This document shows positions 1 through 12,829 of a DNA stretch of 64,000 nt, one piece after another (the first letter of the stretch is position 1; each line of letters opens with the position of its first letter). Below the pieces are notes generated by a model that was not told the origin of the DNA, ran no database searches, and was given only the letters and a program-made list of their open reading frames with translations. The position numbers and the translations under genes are program-made. Source of the DNA: Trema orientale (Eukaryota > Streptophyta > Magnoliopsida > Rosales > Cannabaceae); the NCBI GenBank assembly GCA_002914845.1, contig JXTC01000121.1, positions 511,292 to 575,291 on the forward strand. Direction: 5' to 3'.

Positions 1-13
1 TAGGTATTCTCAT

Positions 14-18
<5 letters not shown>

Positions 19-44
<26 letters not shown>

Positions 45-66
45 TCTTCTTCTTCTTCTTCTTCTT
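19..66. repeat. CT then TTC microsatellite
   Basis: An uninterrupted CT run (about 20-44) passes directly into TTC repeats (about 45-66). It is simple sequence without coding content. Confidence 0.9.
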
Positions 67-339
67 GATAGTTTCTCTTCCTTTCCCCCCCTCTCTTTCT
101 CTCTTTCTTAACAACATTTTTACTATTTATTAAAAACTTCAGCTAGAAAGAAGTTTGGCACTGATAGGTAGGGAGTTTTTAGAATTTTAAAGGTGAATAA
201 ATAAGTTTTTTTTCAAAAATAGTTTTTTATGGTTGATAATAAGTGAGTGATATTTGAAGGAGGACCATAATACTGATCTAGACAATAATGAGCTAAAAAT
301 TCTGTGTTTAGGTGTATTTACCATCTTCTTAATGTCTTA

Positions 340-1330
340 CATGTCTCATATTCACGTCGTAAGTCAAACTGATCTTGATGTATGGTCAAGATTAATTTGA
401 CCTTAGGTCAAAATCCTCTTAACTTTTGGTCAATATAATATTGACATTTGAGGTCAATTTAATCTTGACCTGTATTCAAAATATTTTGACCAATACCTCG
501 TCATTTTGAAGTTATCTCTCATTCATTCATTAAATATATCAATTTATGTATCATGAAAGACATTATTCTATCTTAGGATATGGTTTTTGAGTTATTTTGT
601 GGACATAAAAAATGCTCTTCTCACCAATAAGACCTTTCATGCAGAGTTCATTTAATTCAGACTCAGTTGGGACAAATTCTGAAATTACAGTATGAAAGAA
701 ATCCCAATAATCAAATCAGTACTAATACTAAAATTTTAGTAGTTTTTCACCTATGGTCAGAATATTCTTGACTTTGAGTCAGGAAGTTATTGACTTGGGA
801 TCAAGAACTTCCTGACCACAAGTGATGCATTTTTTTGACTTAGTTCTTAATTTAGGGTCAAGAAGTTATTGGCTTGGAGTCAAGTTTTTCTTGACTTCAG
901 GTCAAGAAGTGATTGACTTGAAATTAAGATGTTCTTAACTCGAGATCAAAAGGTAATTGACTTAAGATAAACAAGTTATTGACTTGGAGTCAACAATATT
1001 TTAGTAGGGGTCATGATGTTAGTACTTAAGTATAGTTTGATATGAAACTTAATCACGATATTATATGTAATGCATTCTTAAATTTATATGCTTTCTCAAA
1101 AATAATTTGGCATGAAGTTAAGAAGAACTTGAGGGAAAGTACAAAACAATTTGACCTGTAGTCAAAATAATCTGACTTAAGGTAACTTTAACAGACTATT
1201 ATCTTAAAACCCATAAAGTTGTTCTTGACCCTAGGTCATGTTTTACTTGTCCTAAGATCAAGTAATAGTTGACCTGGAGTTAAGTAATACTTGACATAGG
1301 CTCAAGTTATTTTTGACTTGGGGTAGTTAA
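340..1330. repeat. Degenerate TTGAC/GGTCAA repeat field
   Basis: About 1 kb is filled with short units of the type TTGACTTGGGGTCAAGAAG, roughly 20-22 bp each. TTGAC and its complement GTCAA alternate, so many units are near-palindromes. The clearest runs are at 400-500, 750-1000 and 1150-1330, with a further patch at 1716-1800. No open reading frame is supported here. Subterminal fields of short direct and inverted repeats are typical of CACTA transposons, and the adjacent Ulp1-like fragment fits a transposon origin, but terminal repeats were not identified. TTGAC is also the core of the plant W-box, which is probably incidental. Confidence 0.7.
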
Positions 1331-1518
1331 TAAATTATTTATTAAATGAACTAAACTTTAGTGAAAAGTATGCTAAATAGATAATTATGGACAAGATGAT
1401 AGTTATACTAATACAACAAAACAAAAGTAAAAACTAGATATGAATAATAAAAAAAATTGTCTAAAATATATACACAAAATAAATTATTGTCTTTCTCCCA
1501 GAAATTGGGTCATTCCTC

Positions 1519-1675
1519 TTACTCAGTTTCAGCTCCTCTTATTTGGAATGTACGATAGTACAACTTGCATACAAGGTTATGATGAAAGTATTCCATCCTC
1601 TCTGTAGTGATCTTGGCAATAAACTTGTCGGACATTAAGAATTTGGCATACTTCATCACAAGCATCCCGCAGTCT
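1519..1675 (-). pseudogene. C-terminal exon of a transposon-type Ulp1 (C48) protease
   Basis: Read on the minus strand, a good acceptor (TTTTCCAACAG) opens an exon of 51 codons ending in TAA at 1519-1521. It begins DCGMLVMKYAKFLMSDKF. The D-C-G followed by a hydrophobic helix is the catalytic-cysteine region of Ulp1/SENP-type cysteine proteases, and the family normally ends about 40-60 residues later, as here. The His and Asp parts of the catalytic site are not visible nearby, so only the last exon is recognisable. In plant genomes such isolated Ulp1 proteins are mostly carried by CACTA or Mutator-like elements, and the TTGAC-rich repeats on both sides support that. A host SUMO protease is less likely. 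Confidence 0.6.
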
Positions 1676-1989
1676 CTGTTGGAAAATAGTAAAATATTAA
1701 GTTAAATCAAACAAATGGGGGTCAAGTGAGACTTGACCCATGTTAAGTGTGACTTGGCCCAAGGAAGATCAAGAAGAACTTGACCTCACGTCAAGAAATC
1801 CTATAAAAGGTTTTACCAGAAATTTTTTCTACAATAAATGAGAAATAGCACGAACATAGACAAACCTGCCAAAATTTTCACCAAAAAATCCCATTCTATG
1901 ACACAAAGAGAAATGGACATAGATAAACTAAAAAAAAAACTAGGATTTTTACACAAATACTAAAAAAAAGCAAACCTTTATATCATTTT

Positions 1990-2117
1990 TCTATTGGCCC
2001 CTTTCCTTTCTATAATCAGCAGATTTACTGGAATCTTCTTCTTTTCTACTGCCTTCTTCTTATTCGCCAGAGTTCTCGATCTCGATGCAAAGTTTCAGTG
2101 TAACGTATTTTGGCCAT
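1990..2117 (-). pseudogene. Possible N-terminal fragment of the same Ulp1-type transposon protein
   Basis: The minus strand from an ATG at 2115-2117 reads a short basic peptide (MAKIRYTETLHRDREL) and then a stop. Another frame continues with a lysine-rich stretch (ANKKKAVEKKKIP). Short, basic, Lys/Arg-rich N-termini are common in transposon-encoded Ulp1-like proteins, and the position about 450 bp upstream of the protease exon on the same strand is suggestive. A frameshift would be needed to join the two frames. The identification is tentative. Confidence 0.3.
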
Positions 2118-2277
2118 TTTGGGACTTTTTTAGTTCGTTGAGACAAGAATAATGGGTTGAATATCTTAAAAACTAACTTTGGTGAACCGTTTTGCAGTTC
2201 CACGACTATTTTTGATGATTTTTAGTTCTCTTTTTTGTGGGTCTTTTGTCTTAGTTTTGAGAGAAAATAGAGAATAA

Positions 2278-2280
2278 GGA

Positions 2281-2336
<56 letters not shown>

Positions 2337-2345
2337 TGGAGAGAG
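2278..2345. repeat. GA microsatellite
   Basis: A long GA run with one GACAGA interruption. The overlapping minus-strand ORF is a serine/leucine-rich translation of this simple repeat and is not a gene. Confidence 0.9.
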
Positions 2346-2936
2346 AAATGAGAGAAAATGAGGAAGAAATAGAGTTTTATGAGGAAGTATGAGGTCATGT
2401 CAATCAATGGTGGATGAGACCATGTTATTAGTTTTGAGAGAGTATTTGATCATTTACTTCGTGTGGGCCCTAATATTTGGTCCTAAAAAAACTTATTAAT
2501 GAACTTGGTCACAAAAAAGTCAAAATGACCCAAATTGGTCTTATCCATGTCCTTTTCTCATTTTTCTCACAACATGCCCAAATCTGAGAAATCCGCAATA
2601 TGCACATGTAATATCCAACCCACCCGAATATTGGCCATTATCAGTTTGGTCTCGGTTGACTATGCCTATATACCTGCACCCAAAAATCCGAAAATCGACC
2701 CAATGTGCATCCTTAGTACTATATTCTTCAATTAAGAAATTAATGTCGTGTATTTCCCCGAAAAAAAAAAGAAATTATTGTTGTATATTAGGAATTACAG
2801 TACAACATGTCGTTTATTCTCAGCTAAAAAACTACGTGTCGTTCTCTAGGAGAGCAATATTGAACATAAACACATTTACAAAAATAAATAAAAAACTTTG
2901 AACTCAAAACGAGAAGGTATATTTCAATCCCCAATT

Positions 2937-5003
<2,067 letters not shown>

Positions 5004-5374
5004 TCTTCTTCTTCTTTTCCTTCTTTCTTTAGTCCTTAAATACCTTAATAATCCTCTTGAGTTTGCTACCGTAATGCTGGAAGTTGGCAAAGAGGAGTTG
5101 TTGCTAGTTTGTATTTATGAGGAAGTAGAAGGAACATATGTAAGGTTCAGAGTTGGAGATAAGTTAAATCCTTTCCTGGATTTTTATTGGCCCATTCATT
5201 ACTTCATTTTGTCACATTTAGTCATGGATTACGATACTCATCATTGCAGAAGCTCGAAAGATCTTTTAGGGGGCACATCTGCAAAATATTTTAATTGAGC
5301 AGCATCTTTTTCTTCTTCATTTTTTTTTTCGTAATTTTATATTTCTGTCCCCTGCCTGGGCCTTGTTGATGGGT
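5004..5374. other. Sequence upstream of the AKR pseudogene
   Basis: This is the former promoter side of copy 1. The plus-strand ORF at 4936-5298 partly reads exon 1 antisense and matches no family I recognise. No clear TATA box or other feature is visible. Confidence 0.4.
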
Positions 5375-5770
5375 ATCATTAGATCAGAAATTCAGACAAT
5401 CAACGACATCGACACACCACAAAATCCTGATAAAGAATGAAATCACTTGTCGTTTCTTTGAGCTGCTGAACAAAACGACATGTGGTTTGAAAACAGTGTA
5501 CGATATTGTATTAATGCGTCATGCTATTTCATTACAAGAAGATCGAATTGGAATTTAATGCCGTGTCGTTTCTTCCGCAAAAGAAACGACAGGTGGTACT
5601 TCTCAAAACTCATTGGAATTGGAAATAAACGACTAAAGTAACATGTCACCTTGTCAAGTGGACAGACAACTGACATGTGGTTTGTTCTTTAATACAAAAC
5701 AAACAACTGACATGTGGTTTGTTCTTTAATACGAAACGACATGTCATTTGGTAAGCAAAACACCTTTGAT
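5375..5770. repeat. ACGACATGT-rich repeat with a 37-bp tandem duplication
   Basis: The motif ACGACATGTGGT or its inverse occurs about seven times. A 37-bp unit (ACTGACATGTGGTTTGTTCT...) is tandemly duplicated at about 5666-5740. The same AACGACAT/ATGTCGTT words recur at 14226-14275 and at 63670-63780, so this belongs to a dispersed repeat rather than a gene. Confidence 0.6.
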
Positions 5771-5967
5771 AATACGAATTCCGTTTTTCTTTTTTATAAT
5801 TGATCATCTTCTTTCTTGTTTACAAGGAAATTATAGGTCCTTCATTAATATCCGTCAGGTCGTTTCTGATAAACCCTTAATATTTTGTGTGAATAAATAT
5901 TAAGAAAATTAGAGTAAATGAAAAATAATAAAAAATTAAAATGTAAAAAATCATATATATATATATA

Positions 5968-6207
5968 GGTTGCCAATCCAGTAGGTATTTTTTTTTTTAC
6001 CTATGTGTAGGTATTTTTTTTTAGCCGTTAGATCATCATCTAATGGTGATCCAACGACTATAATGATGTGCATGAAAAGACGTGCATCATTAATGCTATT
6101 TCTCTCTCTTACCTTTTAATATAAAAAATGTGCAAAAAAAATTTTCATTAGCCAAATTAATACCTATGCATAGATAAAAAAAAAAAAAATACCTACTGGA
6201 TTGGTGC
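5968..6207 (+). mobile_element. 240-bp MITE, copy 1
   Basis: The two ends are inverted repeats: the left reads GGTTGCCAATCCAGTAGGTA and the right, on the minus strand, reads GCACCAATCCAGTAGGTA. Both are followed by poly-T and a second ACCTATG block. The element is non-coding and sits in a TA-repeat tract, which suggests a TA-rich target preference and obscures the target duplication. A 239-bp copy lies in the opposite orientation at 11968-12206. The superfamily is unassigned. Confidence 0.85.
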
Positions 6208-6464
6208 ATATATATATATATATATATTCATTCCGTTAGATGACTATCCATCAAATTTACAACTCTATTTTTATGACAGTGAGCATGAAGTAGAAAATCG
6301 ATTACATAATTCTACGAGACTTAATTCGAATGTTTTAAAAATATTAATCAAAATATTAAAACTTAACCCTTATTCTTCTTTTTTTCGTTATCTGAAAGAT
6401 ATATCTAATTTAAAAGATCATAAAATTTGCATAAAGTCTGATTAATATACTAGCTCACTACATG

Positions 6465-6660
6465 CCAAAACAGGCAGGCCTGTCGTAGGCTAAGCCTCGC
6501 CCATCCTAGTCTAAATAAAGATAGGTTTATAGGCCGGGCTAGGCCTGCTTATCAGCTCTGTGGCCCTGGCCCCCAAATTCCATGGGCTAGGCTAGGCTGG
6601 CTCGTAGCTTGTGGAGGCCCGCAATAAAATAGGATGGGCCGGCCCTTCCTGACCTATTTG
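6465..6660. repeat. GC-rich GGCCGGGC/GGCCC repeat island
   Basis: A strikingly GC-rich block in AT-rich surroundings is built of GGCCGG, GGCTAGGC and GGCCCG words. It ends in TTTGACACTTCTA, the complement of TAGAAGTGTCAAA, which resembles the TAGGGGTGTCAA terminus of the hAT-like element at 12210. No matching left end was found, so it is probably a decayed relative. Confidence 0.4.
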
Positions 6661-6664
6661 ACAC

Positions 6665-6750
6665 TTCTATGTACAAGCTTCTTAATGACATGTCATCAAT
6701 TTGGCAATTCCAATAAGAAATTGATACTTGCCTTTGGAATGTCAAGGTGC
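6665..6750. repeat. Duplicated ~80-bp segment (partner at 13308-13388)
   Basis: Both places contain TTTGGCAATTCCAATAAGAA followed by ATTGATACTT, with similar flanks starting GTACAAG. The direct copies are about 6.6 kb apart. They could be remnants of LTRs or of a segmental duplication; similarity does not extend far enough to decide. Confidence 0.6.
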
Positions 6751-7800
6751 TTGTTTATTCAATATAATTTTCATATGTTACATTTTCTTAATTGACCAAT
6801 TAAATTATGTTTTCACACATAATTTATTAGAACTAATTTTGATTTACTGACTAATAATAAAAATTGAATAATACCCCAAAACATTAAATCCCTTGAACTA
6901 CAATGAATATAACCATTCACTAGAGCTCAATCTTCAAATTTTCTTCTATAGGATATTTGAATATGTCTTCGAAGCACTAAAGAGAATATCTTCTTTTAGA
7001 TGAATGTTTGACAAAGATGAGATGTTATAATCTTACAGGCATATCTCAACTAGGTTGATACCCACTTGCAAGATAATTCATCTTTCCAATCTATGCAAAA
7101 ACAACTGATACGAAATGTATGCAAACCCAAAAAAGTGAAGAACTTTTGTTTAGATCCAAATAGTTATGCCAAGCATTTTTATTAGATTAGCCCAGCCCAA
7201 ACAACGCTTCACTAAAACTTTACTTAGAGCAAAAACTAGGGGAAACATGTCTAGTAGGGAAACTAATCTTCATGAAACTTTGGCCGGCACACAAACTAGT
7301 TTGAGTGCTAGTTATCCACCCTTGCTACAAAATCTTATAGCACTATTGAGAGAGTTCCTCAAGAAGGAATTTTGTGACTCCAAATTATATGCGCCTGCTG
7401 TGAGCCTTCCTGTTGATAAATCCAAATGAAGAGTACTTTCCTTTTCTTACAAAATTGAGAGATTAGTCCAACGTAAAGGATAAATTCTCACACATATATA
7501 TATAAGAGAAAATATAAATATTATTAGGGATAAGAATACGAGAAATAAAAACTGATAAGAGCTTCAATAATATTAGTCCCTAGTGTTAAGAGATATAAAT
7601 CTCAAAATTGAATTTGATAAGCTTTTTTGGTGCTTTTTGTTTTTCTCAATCCATAAATAACTGAGAATAATTATATAACAAAAGATATAATATATTGATA
7701 AAAAAATTATTTGTTAATTAAGTAGATACAATTCACCTCTGATGTTTATGTTAGAGATATTTGTATAATGATAAAAGATGAGTATAATATCATTGATATT
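6751..7800. other. AT-rich sequence without recognised genes
   Basis: The plus ORF at 7166-7429 has no recognisable motif, no splice context and no family resemblance, so it is not annotated as a gene. Nothing else is supported here. Confidence 0.5.
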
Positions 7801-7807
7801 ATCTTGA

Positions 7808-8110
7808 ATATATCATCTTATTGATAGCCTTAAGAATTGGCATCTAGCATAATTATGTTTTAATTAGATTATCTTCTCGATAGCTTTGGCGTATCACATG
7901 ATCTTTTTTTAGTCAAGTCATCTTATCGATAGCTTTTGGTCTTTTACATGATCCTACTTTTGGCTAGGTCATATTGTCAATTTTAGCCTTGATGGTTTAT
8001 AGCATGATCTTACTCTAACTAGGTCACATTGTTGATAGCCTTAGCATTTTGCATGTTCCTGCTTTGGTTGGATTACATTGTTGATCACTATAGTATTTTG
8101 CATGACCATA
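7808..8110. repeat. Degenerate ~50-bp minisatellite
   Basis: About six units of roughly 49-56 bp follow one another. Each carries a core of the type ATTGTTGATAGCCTT...GCATGATC...TAGGTC. Units begin near 7808, 7867, 7919, 7968, 8023 and 8072. It is non-coding. Confidence 0.75.
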
Positions 8111-8189
8111 CTTTTAAATTACATATAAGATGTATAGTATTTTTAAAAGCAAGAATAATCAATATGTGATTATGGCTGCTATAGATATC

Positions 8190-8410
8190 AATAAGCACAA
8201 ATAATATGTGAGTATATATAGTCACCTTAGAGAGCAAGTACAAATGACAAGTAAATGCAGCCACTATATATAAATAGTGAGCGTAAATGATATATAAATA
8301 TAGCCATTGCAAAGAAAGCGAGTGCAAATGACAGATGAATGCAGCCACAACTCTAAGTGAGTATAAACAACATACGAAGGTAGCTGCATTAAAAAGTAGG
8401 CACAATCGAC
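8190..8410. repeat. Degenerate ~42-bp minisatellite
   Basis: Four to five units have the core GAGTGCAAATGACAGATGAA TGCAGCC. The minus-strand ORF across it (8088-8405) is only the translation of the repeats, giving recurring AAFxCHLxSLS blocks. Confidence 0.75.
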
Positions 8411-9195
8411 GTGATTGAGTTCACATATAGATAATCAATCTGATAGCATATGAGTTGTAATTTGTATTAAATGAAAATATATACATATTTCTAATTAAAT
8501 TAAGATAAAGCCCAAAATATTACCTGAGCTGATTGAAACCATCCAATAGTCCTTAATCAAAGGGATGTTTGTGGTATTATGCATAAACATGAAATTAGTA
8601 AGTAGTAAGAATTTAATTAGAATGAAGAGTTTACTAGACTTAAATTCTGAAGCCATAGTCTATGCTCAGAACATAGATCGAACTTTGATTTTGAATCTCA
8701 ATATTTTAGCTTATGTCATGTGTATGCATCACATACATGAAATAATTCTTATGGAAATAAAAAAGTCAGTCCAAGATAAATAATAATTTTTTAAGCATAG
8801 AACAAATTTAATTAATTATTGGGGACAGAATAAAAAAAGGCAAAAACTTTTTTGTTATAATTTAAGTTCCCAATTTTAAAGGAGTGAAATTAGTCAAACT
8901 TAGACTAATATTCATAATGATAAAAAAAATCGCAATAATGAAATTTTGCGTTCATAGTATAAAATAAGACAAGAAAATTGATAATGTTTGCATTTAAGCT
9001 ATGATGCATAATAATCAAAATAATATATGAAAAAGCATATTTTGCTTACCATGATTACTGGGTTTTAATCCCTAGTTTTAAGCGTACCTAAATAAAAAAA
9101 TTTTAAAAAAAATGTTAGGCAAATATTCTAAAATTTTGTGTTTTACATATTTTTTTAAAAATGAACTTCTTAAAAGTCCCCATTGTGGAGATATT
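8411..9195. other. AT-rich sequence without recognised genes
   Basis: Only short ORFs without motifs are present. Nothing is supported beyond AT-rich spacer between the minisatellites and the LINE. Confidence 0.5.
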
Positions 9196-9196
9196 C

Positions 9197-10925
9197 TTTT
9201 TTTTTTTTTGAAGGGAAAAATGTTCCTTTATTTAAATAAGATCGTCTAAAACAAGAGACGAGAGGAACAATGGACAACAATCTAACCAGTAAATATCACT
9301 GGAATAAAACGAAGCCCTATGTGCCAACTCATGGGCTACTCTATTCCCCTGACGTGGAATAAAATAACAAGAACCACAGTTGGTCAAATAGAGTAAGGAC
9401 TTAACATCTAAAAAGAAAAATTCATCAGCTCCCATAGGATTAGGTGAGTTGAGACACGAAACAATCTTCTGAGAGTCACTCTCAATAATAGAAACTTTCA
9501 CACCCCAATCTTTTGCCAAAAGAAGACCACATCGAATTGCAAGAAGTTCAGCTATATCCACTGAAAAACAACCTGGTATACGTTTGGAACACGCAGCCAA
9601 GACCGTGCCAGTATGATCTCGAAAGACCACCCCAACACCAATAAAATCAGTCCCTTTTCGTACAGAGGCATCCGAGTTCATCTTGATAGAGCCCAATTGT
9701 GGCGGTGACCATTTGGGGATTGGTTTCGGTAAAGAGACTTCAGGGACGGATAGAATACCTTGAGTTGCATGGAACTCATCCAAAAAAGAATCAACAAAAG
9801 CTACCTGGGTCTCAGTCGGCTTAGCTACACCACCATGGGCGACATTATTTCTTTCAACCCAAACACTCCAAAGAATAACACAAAATTTCTCAAAAGAAAC
9901 TTGAGGTAAACTCCAAAATACGCCTAGAAGTAACTCCGCTACATCCTCTTGAATCTTACCTTTAATAATGTCCCAAAAACTATAATTCTGCCAGACCTTT
10001 TTTGCTTTGACACAAAGAAATAAAGCATGAGATAAGGATTCCTCTCTACCACAGTGAACACAACTTAGTTCAGTAGGAACTTTTCGACGGATCAATTTGG
10101 AACAAACTGGGAGAGCACCATGAAAGACTCGCCAAATAAAAACTCAGATTTTTAGTGGAATATGAAGAGACCACATCTTTCTCCACCATTTACTCAAAGA
10201 GTGAGAACAAGAGCCCCAAGAATTTATTTTCTCCTGCAGCAAAAGCCGATATCCAGACCGAANGATTACTAACAACAGAAATAAGCCGAAATGAGGTAGG
10301 TCGTGGCAACCAAGGGTCTTTGAAGGCCAAAATCTGATCTCCGGAACCAACTCTCCATCTTATCCCTTTCCTAATTAGCTCCTTACCCCAAAGAATACTA
10401 TTCCAAAGGTACGAAGATCCCCGTTTATCGCCTGCCAAGAGGAAATTATGGTCATGAAAATATTTTCCTCGCAAGACACGGCCCGCCAGAGAAGTTGGGT
10501 GTCGAATTAAGCGCCACGCTTGCTTGGCCACCAAAGATTGGTTAAAGAGCTGCAAGTCCCGAAAGCCAAGGCCACCCAGCCCTTTTGGCAAACAAATTTT
10601 ATTTCATCTAACCCAAGCTATCTTACGTTCTCCTCCTGATGATCCCCACCAAAATCGGAGGATGATAGAGCGTAGGTCGGCACATAGGGTAGCAGGAATT
10701 TGAAATAGACTCATAACATAGCTCGGAATAACTTGAAGTACTGATTTAATGAGAATTTCTCTGCCACCTGTGGAAAAAAGTCCACGTCTCCACCCCTGAA
10801 CCCTTTTCCAGACTCTGTCTTTTATGTTTGAGAAAGTCTTATTTTTATTCCTTCCGATTACTGAAGGTAGTCCCAGATAAGTGTCATGAGGGAGCCCCCA
10901 TCTAGCCCTGAAATGGATATGATTT
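9197..10925 (-). mobile_element. 5'-truncated L1-type LINE, ORF2 C-terminal part
   Basis: On the minus strand the order is reverse-transcriptase thumb (PKGLGGLGFRDLQLFNQS and downstream WRVGSGDQILAFKDPWLP), then a zinc-finger RVT domain (SCVHCGREESLSHALFLC) and an RNase H domain (IKMNSDAS with Asp, DIAELLAIR with Glu, ESDSQK with Asp) at 9232-10095. The RT palm is missing, so the copy is 5'-truncated near 10925. A TGA interrupts the frame just before VFIWRVFHGALP (about 10144), the reading frame shifts and sequence is lost near 10190, and there is an N at 10263. A T-run at about 9196-9210 is the poly(A) tail read from the other strand. Target duplications are not clear. It is an inactive copy. 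Confidence 0.9.
9232..10095 (-). pseudogene. LINE ORF2 fragment: zinc-finger RVT and RNase H
   Basis: This 287-codon stretch is the longest open part of the LINE. It holds a Cys-His cluster (CVHCGREESLSHALFLC) that closes plant LINE reverse transcriptases, a linker, and a plant RNase H-like (RVT_3) fold from about residue 135 to 275. Asp, Glu and Asp of the active site are visible (NSDAS, AELLA, ESDS). The ATG at the start is internal to the ancestral ORF2, so this is a fragment, not a gene with its own start. Confidence 0.85.
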
Positions 10926-11095
10926 CCTTCTTCTTATCCTGTATTACATTCGGGGAAAAAGACAATATAGTTCTTAAAAAGAAGTTAGAAAAGTATAGAG
11001 AATAGAAACATGTAGAATTCTCAAATAATTTTTCATTTCAATAAAAGAAATTGGTAAAGTATCGAGATAATTGAGATTTTAGGAATACGCATACT

Positions 11096-11116
11096 CCCCA
11101 ACAGAGTCGCCTTTTA
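11096..11116 (-). other. Possible PBS-proximal motif of a Gypsy element
   Basis: The minus strand reads AAAGGCGACTCTGTTGGGGA. A TGGCGACTC...GGGGA phrase is commonly found next to the primer-binding site of plant Gypsy (Tat/Ogre-type) elements. If so, an LTR would lie at higher coordinates in minus orientation, where the 11240-11530 repeats are. No pol domain was found, so this stays tentative. Confidence 0.3.
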
Positions 11117-11239
11117 ATATTCCGAGGTACTCTTTTATAACTTAATTAGAGAGAAACTAATTAAGTATAGAAATACTTAATTAAAGATAAGCAAGATAGT
11201 GATAGAATTAAAGAAAGTAACATAGAAAATTATAATGAT

Positions 11240-11530
11240 ATCAATCTACATGTCAGAAAATTATGGTTGTCTTTGACGACATAACCTGCAAGTTAACATG
11301 TGTGGATAGTTTTAATAACCATCACCATGTATTAAATAGCCAATGTTTCTGACACAGGTGAAACCAGCCATGTAGTCAGAAACAAAAGTAAAGATAAATA
11401 GTTTTTTGACACAGGTGATTCCATCCATTCGGTCAGAAATATAAATAAATAATACTGAATATATATGATTAGAAAGTTAGCTCTTCGACATTGGTGATTC
11501 TAACTATTTTATCAAAGATAAAAGAAAAAT
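11240..11530. repeat. Degenerate ~60-bp tandem repeats (TTTCTGACACAGGTGA type)
   Basis: Three to four units share TGACACAGGTGA-TCCA-CCAT-GGTCAGAAA. They are non-coding and possibly part of a decayed LTR. Confidence 0.55.
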
Positions 11531-11967
11531 AAAAATGTTGAAAGTAAAGGTGGTAGTACAAGACTAGATCATTAGATAGTTAAATTTCTCACGGAGGATG
11601 TAGAACCTTCCATGATGATAGAGATTAATAAAAATATAAATAACAGGAATTTAACACAGACGGTTGAACATAATGTCAACAACACATCCTGTGGATCACA
11701 AATAATAATATAATTAGTAGTTATGTTAGTTAACGAGCGCCACAAAAGTAATGAAATGCGAAAAATGATTCAAGGAGTAGTCTGTATCTCAAAATCTCCA
11801 TAATAATAATAATAAAATTAAAAGTAGTAATATGTAAATATAGATATGTGTATATAAGTATTAATATCATATATATATATATGTATGCATGTATGTCTAC
11901 GTGTATATGTAATTATATTCATATGTATATATATAGGCATATAGCTGGATATATATATATATATAAA
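11531..11967. other. AT-rich spacer with TA-repeat tract
   Basis: It contains ATA and TATATG tracts (11865-11966) in which MITE copy 2 is inserted. The plus ORF at 11848-12030 is a translation of the TA repeats. Confidence 0.5.
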
Positions 11968-12206
11968 GGGCACCAATCTAGTAAGTATATATTTTTTTTA
12001 TCTATACATAGGTATCATTTTGGCCAATGAAATTTTATCATGCACATTTTTTTATAGTAAAAAGTAAGAAAAATAGAAATAGCATTAGTAATGCAGGTCT
12101 TTTCATGCACCTTATTATAGCTGTTGGATCACTATTAGATGATGATCCATAGATAAAAAAGTACCTACACATAGGTTAAAAAAAAATACCTATTTGATTA
12201 GCAACC
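11968..12206 (-). mobile_element. 239-bp MITE, copy 2 (inverted)
   Basis: Starts GGGCACCAATCTAGTAAGTA and ends GATTAGCAACC. These are the ends of the 5968-6207 copy in reverse order, and the interior (GATGATCCA, GCATTAGTAATGCA, AAAATTTCATTGGCC in inverse) matches too. It is inserted in a TA tract like copy 1. The hAT-like element at 12210 inserted exactly at its right end. Confidence 0.85.
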
Positions 12207-12209
12207 ATA

Positions 12210-12821
12210 TAGGGGTGTCAATTCGTGTCGGGTTGAAGTCTAATATATACATAAATTATGTCAACTCGAACCCGACCCGTAACCCGTCGTGTCAGAAAAC
12301 CATCAACACTAACCCGACCCACACCTAAAACGGGTTGACCCGAACCCGACCCGCACAACCCGCTTTGGTGAATAACATCCAACCCACAACCCGATTTTGA
12401 CCCGTCAACCCGTTTTGACCCGCCAACCCGCTATGACCCGTTTTTTTTACTTATATTTTTTTTTTTCTAAGGCTATTATTGTCTCATTTTAAAATAAATA
12501 AATTAGGGATAATTTATAAATATAATTAATAACTTATAATCCCAAAACTTACATTGTACAAATAAAATATATCTATAATAATAGTCATAAACAAATTAAA
12601 TAAAAAATATTTTTATAATTTAATTATATATATATTTGTTGGCAGGTCAAACGGGTCAAGTTCGTGTCAAGCGGGTTGACCTGAACCCGACCCGTTTTTT
12701 ATTCGTGTCAGGTTGGTCGACCTGAACCCGACTCACACCCTTTTTCTTCAACCCTAACCTGCAAAAAATCGTGTGGTATTCGTGTCGTGTCATCGTGTCG
12801 TAACCCGAATTACCACCCCTA
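12210..12821 (+). mobile_element. 612-bp non-autonomous hAT-like element
   Basis: The ends are TAGGGGTGTCAATTCG at left and ...CGAATTACCACCCCTA at right, an imperfect inverted repeat. The element is flanked by a perfect 8-bp direct repeat CAACCATA (12202-12209 and 12822-12829). An 8-bp duplication and a TAGGGGTG terminus are hAT hallmarks. The subterminal regions are dense in ACCCGACCCG / CGGGTTGACC repeats and the middle is AT-rich. No transposase is present. Confidence 0.88.
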
Positions 12822-12829
12822 CAACCATA

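Noticed and set aside
8088..8405. 105-codon minus-strand ORF
   Set aside because: It is the translation of a 42-bp tandem repeat, giving periodic CHLxSL blocks.
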